DNA of 64,000 bases from Apodemus sylvaticus (lineage: Eukaryota > Chordata > Mammalia > Rodentia > Muridae): NCBI RefSeq assembly GCF_947179515.1, contig NC_067495.1:91759923-91823922 (forward strand). The letters are read 5' to 3'. A program made the translations under genes and the position numbers. Shown here piece by piece: positions 10,131-20,837 of this stretch (its first letter is position 1; each line of letters starts with the position of its first letter). Below the pieces are notes generated by a model. The model was not told the origin of the DNA, did no database searches, and saw only the letters and a program-made list of their open reading frames with translations.

Positions 10131-10920
10131 GGTTTAAAATGTAGAAGAACCTGAAACCCAACTGATAATAAGTATGAAATATGTTTTATAAGTGTGTACA
10201 TAAGGGCAAGTATGTCTAAATTAAAAAGAATATTTTGGTAGTATATCTTTGGGTGTGTTTCTGTCTCAAACTTCGTCTAAAATAGTCAGGCAGTTTTCTG
10301 TTCAGTTCAAGCAGGAAGTGGATATCTACTTTGGAGTTGAGAGACCGTGGAAAAATCTTGTGTTTAGAAAATTGCTGCCAGTGGGTTGTAAATTCTAGAC
10401 AGATCTGGTTTAAGTCAAGAAGTCTAAGCTCCTCCCTCTCCTCTCAGGTTCTATTTTGAGATGCATCTTTCAGAACTGCAATTTTGATACTGACCACCAG
10501 GTGGCATCTGTCTTCACTATCCCTAATTAAAGGACACAAAAGGGTGTGTGTGTGTGTGTTTGTGTGTGTACGTGTGTAATTCAAAAGCAAATACTTGTTG
10601 TAATATTTAAATCAAATTACATATGGTTTAACCAAACGAAAACCTCATCACTCCTCCCCAACCCAAAATAAAAAATTCCTAGCAAAATACATTGTTTTGG
10701 TAACAGAAGACAATGCAACAATGGATCCAGATGGAACAGAGGACAAGTGTTTAGTTTTTAACTTCTAAACAAGCACACCCCACATTTATTTATCTCAAAA
10801 GTATTTTGATAATAAGATGTATTGACAGGATAAATGTGTTACTGTAAATACAAAGAACAAGAATCCAATGACAACTTATAGCTAGTTAACAGCATTTTTA
10901 AATACAGCCAGCTAGCTACA
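10131..10920. other. Intergenic DNA with short (TG)n
   Basis: A (TG)n run lies at 10543-10576. Otherwise I see no repeat family or coding region. Confidence 0.45.
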
Positions 10921-10925
10921 GTTCT

Positions 10926-10927
<2 letters not shown>

Positions 10928-11000
<73 letters not shown>
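10928..11000. repeat. (CA)n(TA)n compound microsatellite
   Basis: About 20 CA units (10929-10968) are followed by about 16 AT units up to 11000. The AT part is self-complementary. Confidence 0.95.
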
Positions 11001-11003
<3 letters not shown>

Positions 11004-11920
11004 CTTCCCTAAAAGATCCCTGCTAAGATCAAATATACTTAAATAGGTCTTAATGAGACTTTCATGATATGAGAACTATGTCAGGAAGCAGTGTGACAGG
11101 GCTGTAACAGCAATGCTGTCATTAACAGGAGTCACAGAAAAGCTTATTGCTATTCCTTCCATGAACAACAAACAGCTGCACTACAGGAAACACAACCATG
11201 TGACCCACTGAAATTCATCCACACCTGTAACCTCTTTACCCAGTAGAGAATAAGTCATAGATCCTTTTGGTAAGAAGCGCAAGTAGTTAACGTGCAGTTT
11301 CATATTACATAACCATGCTTGCCTTGTTTTCCAAATACACAAAACAATGTGAAGTAAGCTGTCCACATTAAAAAAAATCACAGCCTACCCAAAATGTTTC
11401 AGAGCTAGAAAAGATTATTCATAGGACACACTGTGATCTCTAAAGTCCAGAATATTTAAACAAAGTCTACATGTGCATCCCATTTGCTTTTTGATACAAC
11501 ATTAACTTTATTGAGGTGAAATCACAATTTTGTTTTTTCAGTCAACAAGTGGACACAAATGTTTTCTACATAGTTGTTACAGGAGACCATGTTGAATGTG
11601 CCAAAATATCCACCTTCAGTTGATATTTTAGCATCTTGAAGAAAATTAGAGAATGGATTTCCTTGGTTGGTTTCCATGACTTGAAAGGTTAAAAAGATAA
11701 AAAGAAAAAAATTTTCAATAACAAACAGCATCACTTTTATCCATATGGGAATGGGGCACGCCTTCTCTGTCTTTGGACATCTGCCAAAGAAACATACTTA
11801 GAAACATATTTATATGATTCCCCCATGTTCCAGTCATCTGAGTTCTAGTGGCTGGCTTGCACCCCGACTTGTTAGTCTGCAGCAACTACCATTGATTCTG
11901 TTGCCATAGATGTTTCATAG
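11001..11920. other. Intergenic DNA, no feature recognised
   Basis: Minus-strand open frames at 11181-11381 and 11522-11734 (66 and 70 codons) have no recognisable family signature. I leave them unannotated. Confidence 0.4.
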
Positions 11921-12048
11921 GTTCTGCGCAGTGAGTTTCAAGACAGCCAGAGCTACACAGTTAAATTTAGCCTCAAAAAGGCATATTATACTCATTGTTT
12001 CATATAATATTATGAATACAAATAACTTCAATAAACAAAAAAGGGTGC

Positions 12049-12220
12049 CTGGAGAGATGGCTTAGCATTTAAGAGCACATACTGCTCTCTCAGAAGATCA
12101 GAGTTCATTTCTACATATCTACATGGGATAGCTGACTTACAACCACTTGCAAGTCCAGGTCCAGGATCTGAGTCCTTTGACCTTCACAAACACCTACTAG
12201 CACAGATACACAGACCCCCC
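12049..12220 (+). repeat. B3/B2 SINE
   Basis: Starts 'gcctggagagatggcttagc', continues 'aagagcacatactgctctct' and a body with 'agtccaggtccaggatctg', and ends in a C/CA-rich tail that overlaps the start of the local tandem duplication. Confidence 0.75.
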
Positions 12221-13460
12221 CCCCCACACACACACATGATTTAAAAATCAACAAAAAGTTGATTGTGAAAAAAATAATCATATATAAGCCAATACACAAC
12301 AGAATCTTATCCAGCTAAAAATAAAAATAAAATTATGACATTGTTCAGCACAATGAATGGAGCTAGAAATGATTATCCCCAAGCTGGGCATAGTGCTGCA
12401 AGGCAGAGGCAAGAGGGTCTCTGTGAGTTCAAGACCAGTCTGAGCTACACAGCAAGTTCCAGGAGAGCCAGGCCTACATAGAAAGACATCGCTTCAAGAC
12501 AAAGAAACCAAGTCTCAAGACAAAAAAAACCCCACATTTTCATGTAGAGCTTAGATCTTAATTTGTGCCTGTGTGTGTGTGTGTGTGTGTGTCTGTATGT
12601 GTGTGTGTGTGCCTGTCATGAAAGCAGAAAGGTCACTATTAAAAGAGAAAACAGAGACTAAGGGAGGAATGAGGAGGAGAGAAGGCAAAAAAAGAACAAA
12701 ACAACAAAAACAAGAAGTGAGGTTCCTGGGAACAGGGGCTGTAGGAGGAAAACAAGGGGACAGGGTTGGGTATGAAGGGACAAAGATCAGCTAACAATAA
12801 AGTATCATGGAAATGCCATAAGGAAACATATTACAGATACACAGACCCCCCCCCCACACACACACATGATTTAAAAATCAACAAAAAGTTGATTGTGAAA
12901 AAAATAATCATATATAAGCCAATACACAACAGAATCTTATCCAGCTAAAAATAAAAATAAAATTATGACATTGTTCAGCACAATGAATGGAGCTAGAAAT
13001 GATTATCCCCAAGCTGGGCATAGTGCTGCAAGGCAGAGGCAAGAGGGTCTCTGTGAGTTCAAGACCAGTCTGAGCTACACAGCAAGTTCCAGGAGAGCCA
13101 GGCCTACATAGAAAGACATCGCTTCAAGACAAAGAAACCAAGTCTCAAGACAAAAAAACCCCACATTTTCATGTAGAGCTTAGATCTTAATTTGTGCCTG
13201 TGTGTGTGTGTGTGTGTGTCTGTATGTGTGTGTGTGTGCCTGTCATGAAAGCAGAAAGGTCACTATTAAAAGAGAAAACAGAGACTAAGGGAGGAATGAG
13301 GAGGAGAGAAGGCAAAAAAGAACAAAACAACAAAAACAAGAAGTGAGGTTCCTGGGAACAGGGGCTGTAGGAGGAAAACAAGGGGACAGGGTTGGGTATG
13401 AAGGGACAAAGATCAGCTAACAATAAAGTATCATGGAAATGCCATAAGGAAACATATTAC
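12203..13460 (+). repeat. Near-identical tandem duplication, unit about 630 bp
   Basis: Copy 1 (12203-12833) and copy 2 (12834-13460) agree base for base over the stretches I compared. They differ only in homopolymer and (TG)n lengths (11 versus 10 C residues, a shorter A-run, fewer TG units in copy 2). Each unit holds C-run/(CA)n, an internally deleted B1 (12377-12510 and 13008-13140), a (TG)n tract and a purine-rich segment. The junction is at 'ttac/agatac' near 12834. Confidence 0.93.
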
Positions 13461-13972
13461 TTTATTGCTTTTAAAACCTGAACAAAAAGTGTTGAGGTGT
13501 GCCCTGCCCCAGCATAGTTGTAGCCATTTTGTTCCATGCTTGCCAGCTATTTCCTATTGTTGCTGTAACATGTCTGCCAGTCATTGAAATGGAAAAATGA
13601 CAACACAGAGCAGGGTCATGCAGATTGACATTCCCTGTTCTGTTCTGTATGAAGTTTGTTAATCTTAAGACATTCCACAAACCTTTACATAGAACCCATC
13701 AAATTAAAGGTCACTATGAACTCTTATGTCTAAAATGGCTTGAGTCAGAGGTGATCACCAGGTAGTACTTCCTGCACCTGCATATGAGCTCATTTTGTTT
13801 TTTTGTGGGGTTACTACAATTAGGCTCCGAGTCCTTTTGTGTGGTCCTGAAGTTTGGTCTTGGGGTGTGCATTCAGTGAACTATTCTTGCTTAACTGAGA
13901 TCAGTGTTCATATGGTTTGTGTGGCAATTCCTGAACCTGAACAAAAAGGAACAGCAGCAAATGATGCTGCAG
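13461..13972. other. Possible degenerate LTR-like sequence
   Basis: Non-coding sequence whose composition and words ('ggggtgtgcattcagtgaac', 'cttaactgagatcagtg') resemble old murine LTRs. I cannot define ends or a family, so this is tentative. Confidence 0.25.
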
Positions 13973-14046
13973 TCTGGGGCTACCACTCAGCAGCAGTGTA
14001 CTTGCCTCGCATACATGAATCAATCCCCAGAACCAAAAAGAAAAAC
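13973..14046 (+). repeat. ID-type SINE
   Basis: About 74 bp resembling the tRNA-Ala/BC1-derived ID element: 'ccactcagcagcagtgtact', 'tgcctcgcatacatga' and 'atccccagaaccaaaaag' followed by an A-rich end. Diverged. Confidence 0.65.
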
Positions 14047-14059
14047 TAGGGACAGCAAA

Positions 14060-15180
14060 CATTGACAGGGACTGCCTGCAGTAGGCCGGAATGGAGCCAT
14101 CTCAGAAGCCTGCAGTAGCTCCTTGTAGAAAAAGATGGTGTCTGGGATCCTGAGAAGCTGGACACACATCCCTCCAGGGGACCCGACATCTAAAATAAGG
14201 GACTGCCTACAGTAGGCCTGGATGGAAACATCTCAGTAGCTCACAGCAGCACTTTGTAACAATTGTTCCCATTTCTCCTAACCTTAGCCCTCGACAACGG
14301 TCGTATAGATTTCATTTGTACATGACTGTTTTTTAGTTGGCCTTGGTGTGAATAATTATTCTATTATATATTACTTTCTTACTTCTTTCTCCTTCTGCTC
14401 TGGTGAATTCTGTGAAACTAGATGCTCCCTGATGTAATGATTCTTAAACAATTAAAAATTGAGGCATGGGCCACAGCACAGCACAGTCCTAATGGCCCAG
14501 GTGCATGCTGTGTGTTCTCATCTTAGAAACAATGCAATAACTGCACAGTGGTAGTTCCAGATTAATGCTTGACTTGCAAAGAAAGTTTGATGAAATTATT
14601 AGAAAATGAATTAGAGCCAACATTGGGACCCCAAGAAAGAAAAAAAAAACTATTAAAGTTATGAAATAAGTTCTGCACAACATTTGAGAATGGTTCCTGG
14701 ATAAGCAAGTATAGAATATGTAAAATCTTATATTAGTAAAACTAAGTCAAAACACTGGGACTCTTAGGAGACTCATTGTGTGCAATGTAGAAGTGGAAAG
14801 CAAGGGGAACTACCGAGTTAAGGGTTAATTTGATTCTTTCTGATTTTTGATTCAAAGCCTGGCAGCTTTGCCGGTGTTATTTATCATTAGAGCTTCACAA
14901 GAAAATGCAAGTAGCTGGCCTCGGGGCACTGAGCTCTGAGTTCTGAAGTATAATAGTTAAAGTTAAATTTAACTATTTAAATTTAAATAATGATAAGTTT
15001 ACAATTATTATTTTGGCTATAGGCCTGGAGATAGGGAAGCTTGAAACTTTGGGGAACAATTGTAATTCTTGATTCTTTGTGGGACATGGATATTCTTTTG
15101 AATTTGATTTGGCAATGATTATACAATGTCTTTTTTATCTACTTTTGGAGACTCAATAAAAGACTGGGGCAAGAAGAAGG
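14060..15180. other. Intergenic DNA with a short duplicated block
   Basis: The words 'gggactgcctgcagtaggcc' (14068) and 'gggactgcctacagtaggcc' (14199) begin two related blocks about 131 bp apart. The remainder up to the minisatellite is AT-rich and unrecognised. Confidence 0.45.
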
Positions 15181-15184
15181 AGAT

Positions 15185-15550
15185 AGAGCATGAGAAGAGC
15201 TTGTGCAGAGTGAGTGCAGAGTGTATGTGAGTTGTGTGTGAAGAGTGTGTATGTGAGTGAAAGGAGAGTGCATGTGGTGTGTGTGTGTGAGATGTGTGTG
15301 AAGAGTGTGTATGTGAGTGAAAGGAGAGTGCATGTGGTGTGTGTGTGTGTGAGATGTGTGTGAAGAGTGTGTATGTGAGTAAAAGGAGAGTGCATGTGGT
15401 GTGTGTATGTGAGGTGTGTGTGAAGAGTGTGTATGTGAGTGAAAGGAGAGTGCATGTGGTGTGTGTGTGTGACTGAAAGGAGAGTGCATGTGGTGTGTGT
15501 GAGAGGTGTGTGTGAAGAGTGTGTGTGTGAGTGAAAGGAGAGTGCATGTG

Positions 15551-15640
<90 letters not shown>

Positions 15641-15740
15641 AAGAGTGTGTATGTGAGTGAAAGGAGAGTGCATGTGGTGTGTGTCAGAGATGTGTGTGAA
15701 GAGTGTGTGTGTGAGTGAAAGGGGAACACACAGAGGTATG
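15185..15740. repeat. Minisatellite, unit about 60 bp, with embedded (GT)n and (GA)n
   Basis: The word 'gaagagtgtgt' recurs at 15240, 15300, 15362, 15422, 15514, 15640 and 15698. Each is followed by 'gtgagtgaaaggagagtgca', and neighbours are mostly 58-62 bp apart. The wide gap before 15640 contains (GT)n followed by an uninterrupted (GA)n of about 45 bp (15585-15631). Histidine/threonine/serine-rich minus-strand frames through it are a product of the repeat, not genes. Confidence 0.92.
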
Positions 15741-16089
15741 TATGAACGTGAGAGCGCAAGAAAAGCGCCCAGGAGAAAAGCAGAGTGTGCAGGAGAATGC
15801 AGAGCGTGTGCAGCCTCAAGCTGCGAGCGAATGAGCGAGAGAGAAAGAGCAGAGAGTGAGAGAGAAGAGAAACTTTAAGCCTTGAAAAATTGCCTGTCAG
15901 CTTGTACCCCAAAAGTAGTCTGTGTATATTTATTTTCACCTTCCAGATATCCCTGCTTCCAGTTGAGAACTCCGATCCTGGCTGGACCCCAGCAGATATT
16001 AAGTGTGTTTGTTTGTTTGAGATGCTGGGCATCCTTCCTTGTGTTAGATCAGGACCATGGAGCCACATTGTCAACCACAAGGAGTATTT

Positions 16090-16230
16090 TTGTTTGTTGA
16101 ATCAGGGTCTTATTACTTAGCTCTGGCTGCCCTAGAACATTTTATGTAGACCAGGCTGGCCTCAAAGAGTTCAGCCTGCCTCTGCCTCATGACTGCTGGG
16201 ATCAAAGATGTGTGCCACTATGCCTGGCTG
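16090..16230 (-). repeat. Old B1 SINE (antisense)
   Basis: 'tcagggtcttattacttagc', 'gtagaccaggctggcctc', 'ctgggatcaaagatgtgtgc' and 'atgcctggct'. Strongly diverged antisense B1. Confidence 0.75.
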
Positions 16231-16529
16231 AGGCAGATCCTCATTATGTTTTCCAGACTTGTGTGGGACTCCTGTCTGCCTGTCTCCTGAATACTTGCAT
16301 CTCCTCCTACCTGTTATTCTCAGACAAGGTTGGCTGATTTGTCCATACTGTAGAAAAGACTCTTAGGGAGGAAAATGTAGTTTGAGCTGCCTGTGCCACA
16401 ACCTTCTCAGCCTTAATTTGCCTCTTGATAAGACTTGTGTAATGTCCTACCTAAACTAAGTTAGATGATTGAGACTGGACACTGGAACCATGTTCTTTTT
16501 TGTTTGTTTGTTGTTTTTGTTGTTGTTGT

Positions 16530-16674
16530 TTTGGTTTTTTGAGACAGGGTTTGTCTGTGTAGCCCTGGCTGTCCTGGAACTCACTCTGCAGACCAGGCTG
16601 GCCTCAAACTCAGAAGCCTGCGTCTGCCTCCCAAGTGCTGGGATTAAAGGCATGTGCCATCACTGCCTGGCGGA
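16530..16674 (-). repeat. B1 SINE (antisense)
   Basis: 'ggttttttgagacagggttt' to 'catcactgcctggc', preceded by a T-rich tail with GTTT/GTT units. The direct repeat 'ggaaccatgtt' (16484 and 16673) flanks the element as a target-site duplication. Confidence 0.95.
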
Positions 16675-17980
16675 ACCATGTTTTTAAAAACATCATTTTT
16701 AACTGACTTCTGGATCATCAAAGGAAAGGAAATTAGTTGACCTACATTCATTTCTTGGGTGTTGAGGGTTCCTTATTGAGGCCACACTGTGTTCTGCTGT
16801 TAGAACGAACCACCCAGAAGTAGTAGAAACTTCTTTATGGACTAGCCTCCTATCCCTGGCCACTGCCAGCTTCTCAGTTCCTCTTTGTATACAGCCAAGG
16901 TGGGTAAACAGTTTGTGGTCACCCCTCCCAAATTGTATTATAGAACATTCTAGTCCCTTAGGTCTAGTAGACCTTATTTTTCAATTGCTAACTGGCCATG
17001 CTGCTAGTGGCTTACGGAATTCATTCCAAGAGAAAGCCTTCACTTTTTGTCTGCAATCTGAACAGCTTGATAATTCTTCTATTTGATCATCCTTCTATTA
17101 TCTTCATATCAGAGGCTTGGTGTAATGGTCTCCCTCTCCTCCCTTGGCTTTTCCTCCTTCCTCACGCTCTCCTGCTGTCCATCCCCATTCCCCTCCTTGT
17201 TGGTTTAGTCTCATGGGAGAGCAGATTTTCCTGGAAAGAATGCAATTTCAACCATCATCTCCCAAGTACCATTCCTCTGTAAGGCATTCTAACCCATGAT
17301 TTCCCAGAGTAGTATCTCCGAAGCAAGCGTGGCTGCAATTACATAAACACAGAGGAACTCTACGTCCTAATAAGGGACTCCAGAGTTTTCCCAAGGAGCA
17401 TTCAACGCTCTTGAACACATGGATCCAGGCTATGTTTACAGCCTCATCTCCCATGTGTTCTGTGCTTTTGGAAAACTGCATATTGTCCTGATTCCTTAAG
17501 GATCTCCTATGTTTTGTGTGTGCCTCTTTAGCAGGCTGGGATGCAATGGACAGATTTTAACACTTTGTACGTACGCGATGACAGTATGCACTTGATGAAC
17601 TCTTTAAAGGAGTATTATCACCATCTCTTTAAAAGATCTAGAAATGGGGTGTCAGGAAGTCTATAGACCTATTTTCGTCTTTGGGAAAGACACTGGGCTT
17701 ATAGAATGAAGAGACCAGATGAGTGCTTGGTAGTGACCATAGTGGAATTAGTTTGTTTGTTTTTTTTTTTTTTTTTATAACAATGGGGAATGGATGAGGA
17801 ACTCTCTTAATATGTGCACTATTATTTTATTCTTTCCTTGAGATTTAAATGATACACTTCATAGAACTGTTAAGAAATACACAATAACAGAATCCATCAA
17901 TTAGATCAGCCTACCCCTTCCTGAGATTTGCTGACACCCACATAGTGTAGAGTGAATTAAAACAGGTCAAGATAAGGCAA
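16675..17980. other. Intergenic DNA, no feature recognised
   Basis: No SINE or LTR signature apart from a T-run at 17760-17777. The plus-strand frame at 16998-17282 (94 codons) has no family signature. Confidence 0.4.
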
Positions 17981-17984
17981 TTGT

Positions 17985-18065
17985 TTTTAAGGTTCCATCT
18001 TACTTCTGTGGCACCTCCAGGCTCAGCCTCCAAATGCTAGCATTACAGGCATGGGCTACCATGTC
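17985..18065 (-). repeat. B1 SINE fragment (antisense)
   Basis: 'ggctcagcctccaaatgcta' and 'cattacaggcatgggctacc' correspond to the 5' half of an old B1 in antisense. Confidence 0.55.
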
Positions 18066-18761
18066 TGGACTGACTTTTAAAATGCTATCAAAAGTTCACG
18101 AGTTACAAATATGTACCTTGATAACTGTTTCCAAAGCAAACACATTTGTCTGCCTAGAAACCAAATTAGCAAAGAAAACATTCCTAGTGTCCTATGCCCT
18201 ACATTGATGTCTTCTTCCCCAGCCAGGTGCAGTCATAGTTGGGACTTATAAAAACCTAGATGAGTTTTGTCTATTATTTGAATTTTATCTAAATAGAATC
18301 ATCCAGAGAGTATTCCTTTGTGTCTGCCTTTTCCCCACTCTCCATTATCACTTCATTTATCATCCATCTGGTTGCATGAGAATGTAAATTATTCACTATT
18401 ATTGCTATATAGTGATTTATTGCCTAAATATAATGGGGAATAGAAAATTCTCATCATTGGTAAAAATAATAAGACAAAATTAGTGAGAATATAAAAATTT
18501 TTGACTAACATAATTCATCATGTTAATATAACTAATGAATACACAAGTCTCCACTCTAAAAGTAGATAGTTTACTTTCTCATTAGAAATGAAAAAAGAAT
18601 CTACAAAATTGACTACACAAAGGTTGTAAAGCATCTGAACAAACTGCAAAGATGAAAACCGTGCAGAGTATAGTCTCTGACCATTATGAAATGAAGTTAG
18701 AAGTGGTACAAAAAACTGGAAGTCACTGTATGCTTTCAAATTAAGAACTATATTTCTATTT

Positions 18762-18955
18762 CATCTTATTTTTATGGTATGAGTGTTTTGTCTATGTGTA
18801 TGTTTGTATGCATGCTAGATACCTGGAGAAGGCATAAGAGTGCAATGGACCCCCTGGGACTGGAGTAACAGTTATCAGCCAACATGTGGGTGCGAGGAAC
18901 CAAACCCAAGTTCTCTGGAAGAGTAGTATATGTTCTTAACCTCTGAGCCCCCAAG
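18762..18955 (-). repeat. B3 SINE (antisense) in old L1
   Basis: 'tatggtatgagtgttttgtc', 'ctgggactggagtaacag', 'caacatgtgggtgcgagg' and 'cttaacctctgagccc'. The L1 sequence resumes on the other side. Confidence 0.8.
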
Positions 18956-19687
18956 AAATATATTTCTAAATAGCTTGCTGTTCAGAGGAGAAATAAAAAG
19001 CAGATATTTGAAAAGATTTTGAGCCGAGTGATAATTGAAATCATGATATAAGCAAATTTGTTGGATATGAAATCCAAGTAGGCCTTTTGGGGGGGGGGCA
19101 TAAAATTGACAAGCTGATTCTAAAATAGCCTCGAATACCAAAAGCATTTAGGGAAAGAACAAAATTGAAAAATTCACGGTATCTGATACTTAGTGTAAAG
19201 CACAGATATCAAGAATGTGGTTTGGAGTAGATGGGTACAGATGAATGCGCCATAATAGGGAGTGCAGAATTAGATCCACACACATCTGGCCAACTGATTT
19301 TAAATAAAACATCAAGATAACAGCAGAGGAAGAAAAAAAGTCTTTTCAACAAATGTTGGCAGAACAAACAATTGGACAGAGATATGGAGATGAATGAACC
19401 TTGATTCATAGCTTCTATGAAAAATAACTGAAATGTATCACCAATTTATATGTAAGAGCTTGAATGACAAAATATATAGAAGTGATAAAAAATCATTTTG
19501 ATCTTTTGTTAGGACCCAAACAATCCAAACCATGAAAAACCAATAAATTGGACTTATCAAAATTAAAATCTTCTTCTCAAGACACTGTTAAGAAAATGAA
19601 AAGCAAAACCATAGCCCCGGGTAAGGTATTTGCAAAGCAACAAAGTCAGTGAAGGACCTATATTCACAATGTATAAATGACTTGGGA

Positions 19688-19890
19688 CTGGAGTGAGCTG
19701 CTATAGCAGTTGCCAACCATGCCCAAAGCCCTGCTTTAGCCCTCAGCACTGTGCAAACTAGGTGTGCTGACTTATATCTGTAAGCCTAGAACAAAGAGTT
19801 GGAGGCAGGAGGGTCAGAAATTATTTTCCTAATAAACACAAGGAGGATGATGTCAACCTGGGCTACTTGAGACCCAGTCTCAAAAAAAAA
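19688..19890 (+). repeat. B4-type (ID/B1 fusion) SINE
   Basis: An ID-like 5' segment ('agccctgctttagccctcag') is followed by a B1-like segment ('ggaggcaggagggtcag', 'cctgggctacttgagaccc') and an A-tail at 19880-19890. Confidence 0.55.
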
Positions 19891-20458
19891 AAGAAGACAA
19901 AACCAAGTGCAGAATAAGACTGGATAAAGCAAAACTCTCATATAATTCTGATGGAAATATAAAATGGTACAGACACATTAAAAATAGCTTTTAAAATAGG
20001 ATTAAATGTGTCTTTTTAAATGCCTAACAAGCTAAATCTTAAGTGTTTATACAATACAAATAAAGACATGGATTAACAGAAAGACTTGTATGCAAATCTG
20101 CATAACAGCTTTGTTTGGAATGGGGTAAACCTGGAAAAGATCCAAGTGTCCATCAACTGCTGAATGAATGGGCACATTTTACTATCTATACAAATGAAAT
20201 AAGGAAGTACTAATATCTTCACCCAATCCATAGTATGAATGAAACTCAAAGGCATTATATTGAGTGAAACTTGGGTGGTTATAAACAACCAGCATATTTA
20301 TACATTTTGAAAGAGGCAAAATTTGTAGCAGTAGTTTCCATGTTGAAGAGAGACGTGGGGCACAAGAGAATGTTGTAGGGGTGATTAAATTATTGTTTAC
20401 TATGATTGTGGTAGTAGCTACATGATCATATACAGTTGTCAATATTTGTAGAATTTAG

Positions 20459-20650
20459 GTGTGGAGAGAATGCCTATAATCCCAGCACAAAGGAGGCTGT
20501 GGTTGGAATATTACCAGCTGAGTCTTTGGGCTACATGAAACTGCTTTTTAAAACCAGAAACAAAAGATCCCAAACTACAAATCATGTATACAAAACAAAA
20601 GCTCATAGAACTTTACTGCTAAGACAATAAATAAATAAATAAATAAATAA
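20459..20650 (+). repeat. Diverged B1-like fragment and (AAAT)n
   Basis: 'tgcctataatcccagcacaa' and 'gggctacatgaaactgc' mark an old B1. An AATA/AAAT run follows at 20626-20650. Confidence 0.5.
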
Positions 20651-20811
20651 GCAAACAGAACTCCCCCCTCCCGGAAATGGGCCAAGAGACACCTTGTTGC
20701 TGCTGGCGTTGTTCTTGTATCAGTCAGGGACAGAGCAGGTGGCAGTCCTTTGTTCATCCTAGCTTGAGGCCTGTCCTGGTGTCCAAAGCTGTCTGATGCC
20801 TAGGACACAGA

Positions 20812-20836
20812 AAAATCAAATCAAATCAAATCAAAT
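20812..20836. repeat. (AATCA)5 pentanucleotide repeat
   Basis: Five copies of the pentamer 'atcaa' occur at the left edge of the GC-rich satellite-like element. Confidence 0.9.
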
Positions 20837-20837
20837 C

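Larger units (their letters stand above)
18430..20445 (+). mobile_element. Ancient L1 ORF2/3' end fragments (sense)
   Basis: Degraded ORF2 sequence in sense: 'cttttcaacaaatgttggca', 'tggacttatcaaaattaaaatc' and 'aagtgtccatcaactgctga', in the order expected of ORF2. Stops occur in all frames. A B3 (18762-18955) and a B4-type SINE (19688-19890) interrupt it. Confidence 0.7.

Noticed and set aside
13973..14046. tRNA gene
   Set aside because: The tRNA-like boxes belong to an ID-type SINE; it has an A-rich tail and no complete cloverleaf.
15185..15740. CRISPR-like regular repeat with spacers
   Set aside because: The units are contiguous, without unique spacers, and the context is mammalian. It is a minisatellite.
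15119..16080. Long minus-strand frames rich in His, Thr and Ser (184 and 313 codons)
   Set aside because: They arise from the GT/GA minisatellite read in antisense. Several frames are open at once, and no codon structure or start context supports a gene.
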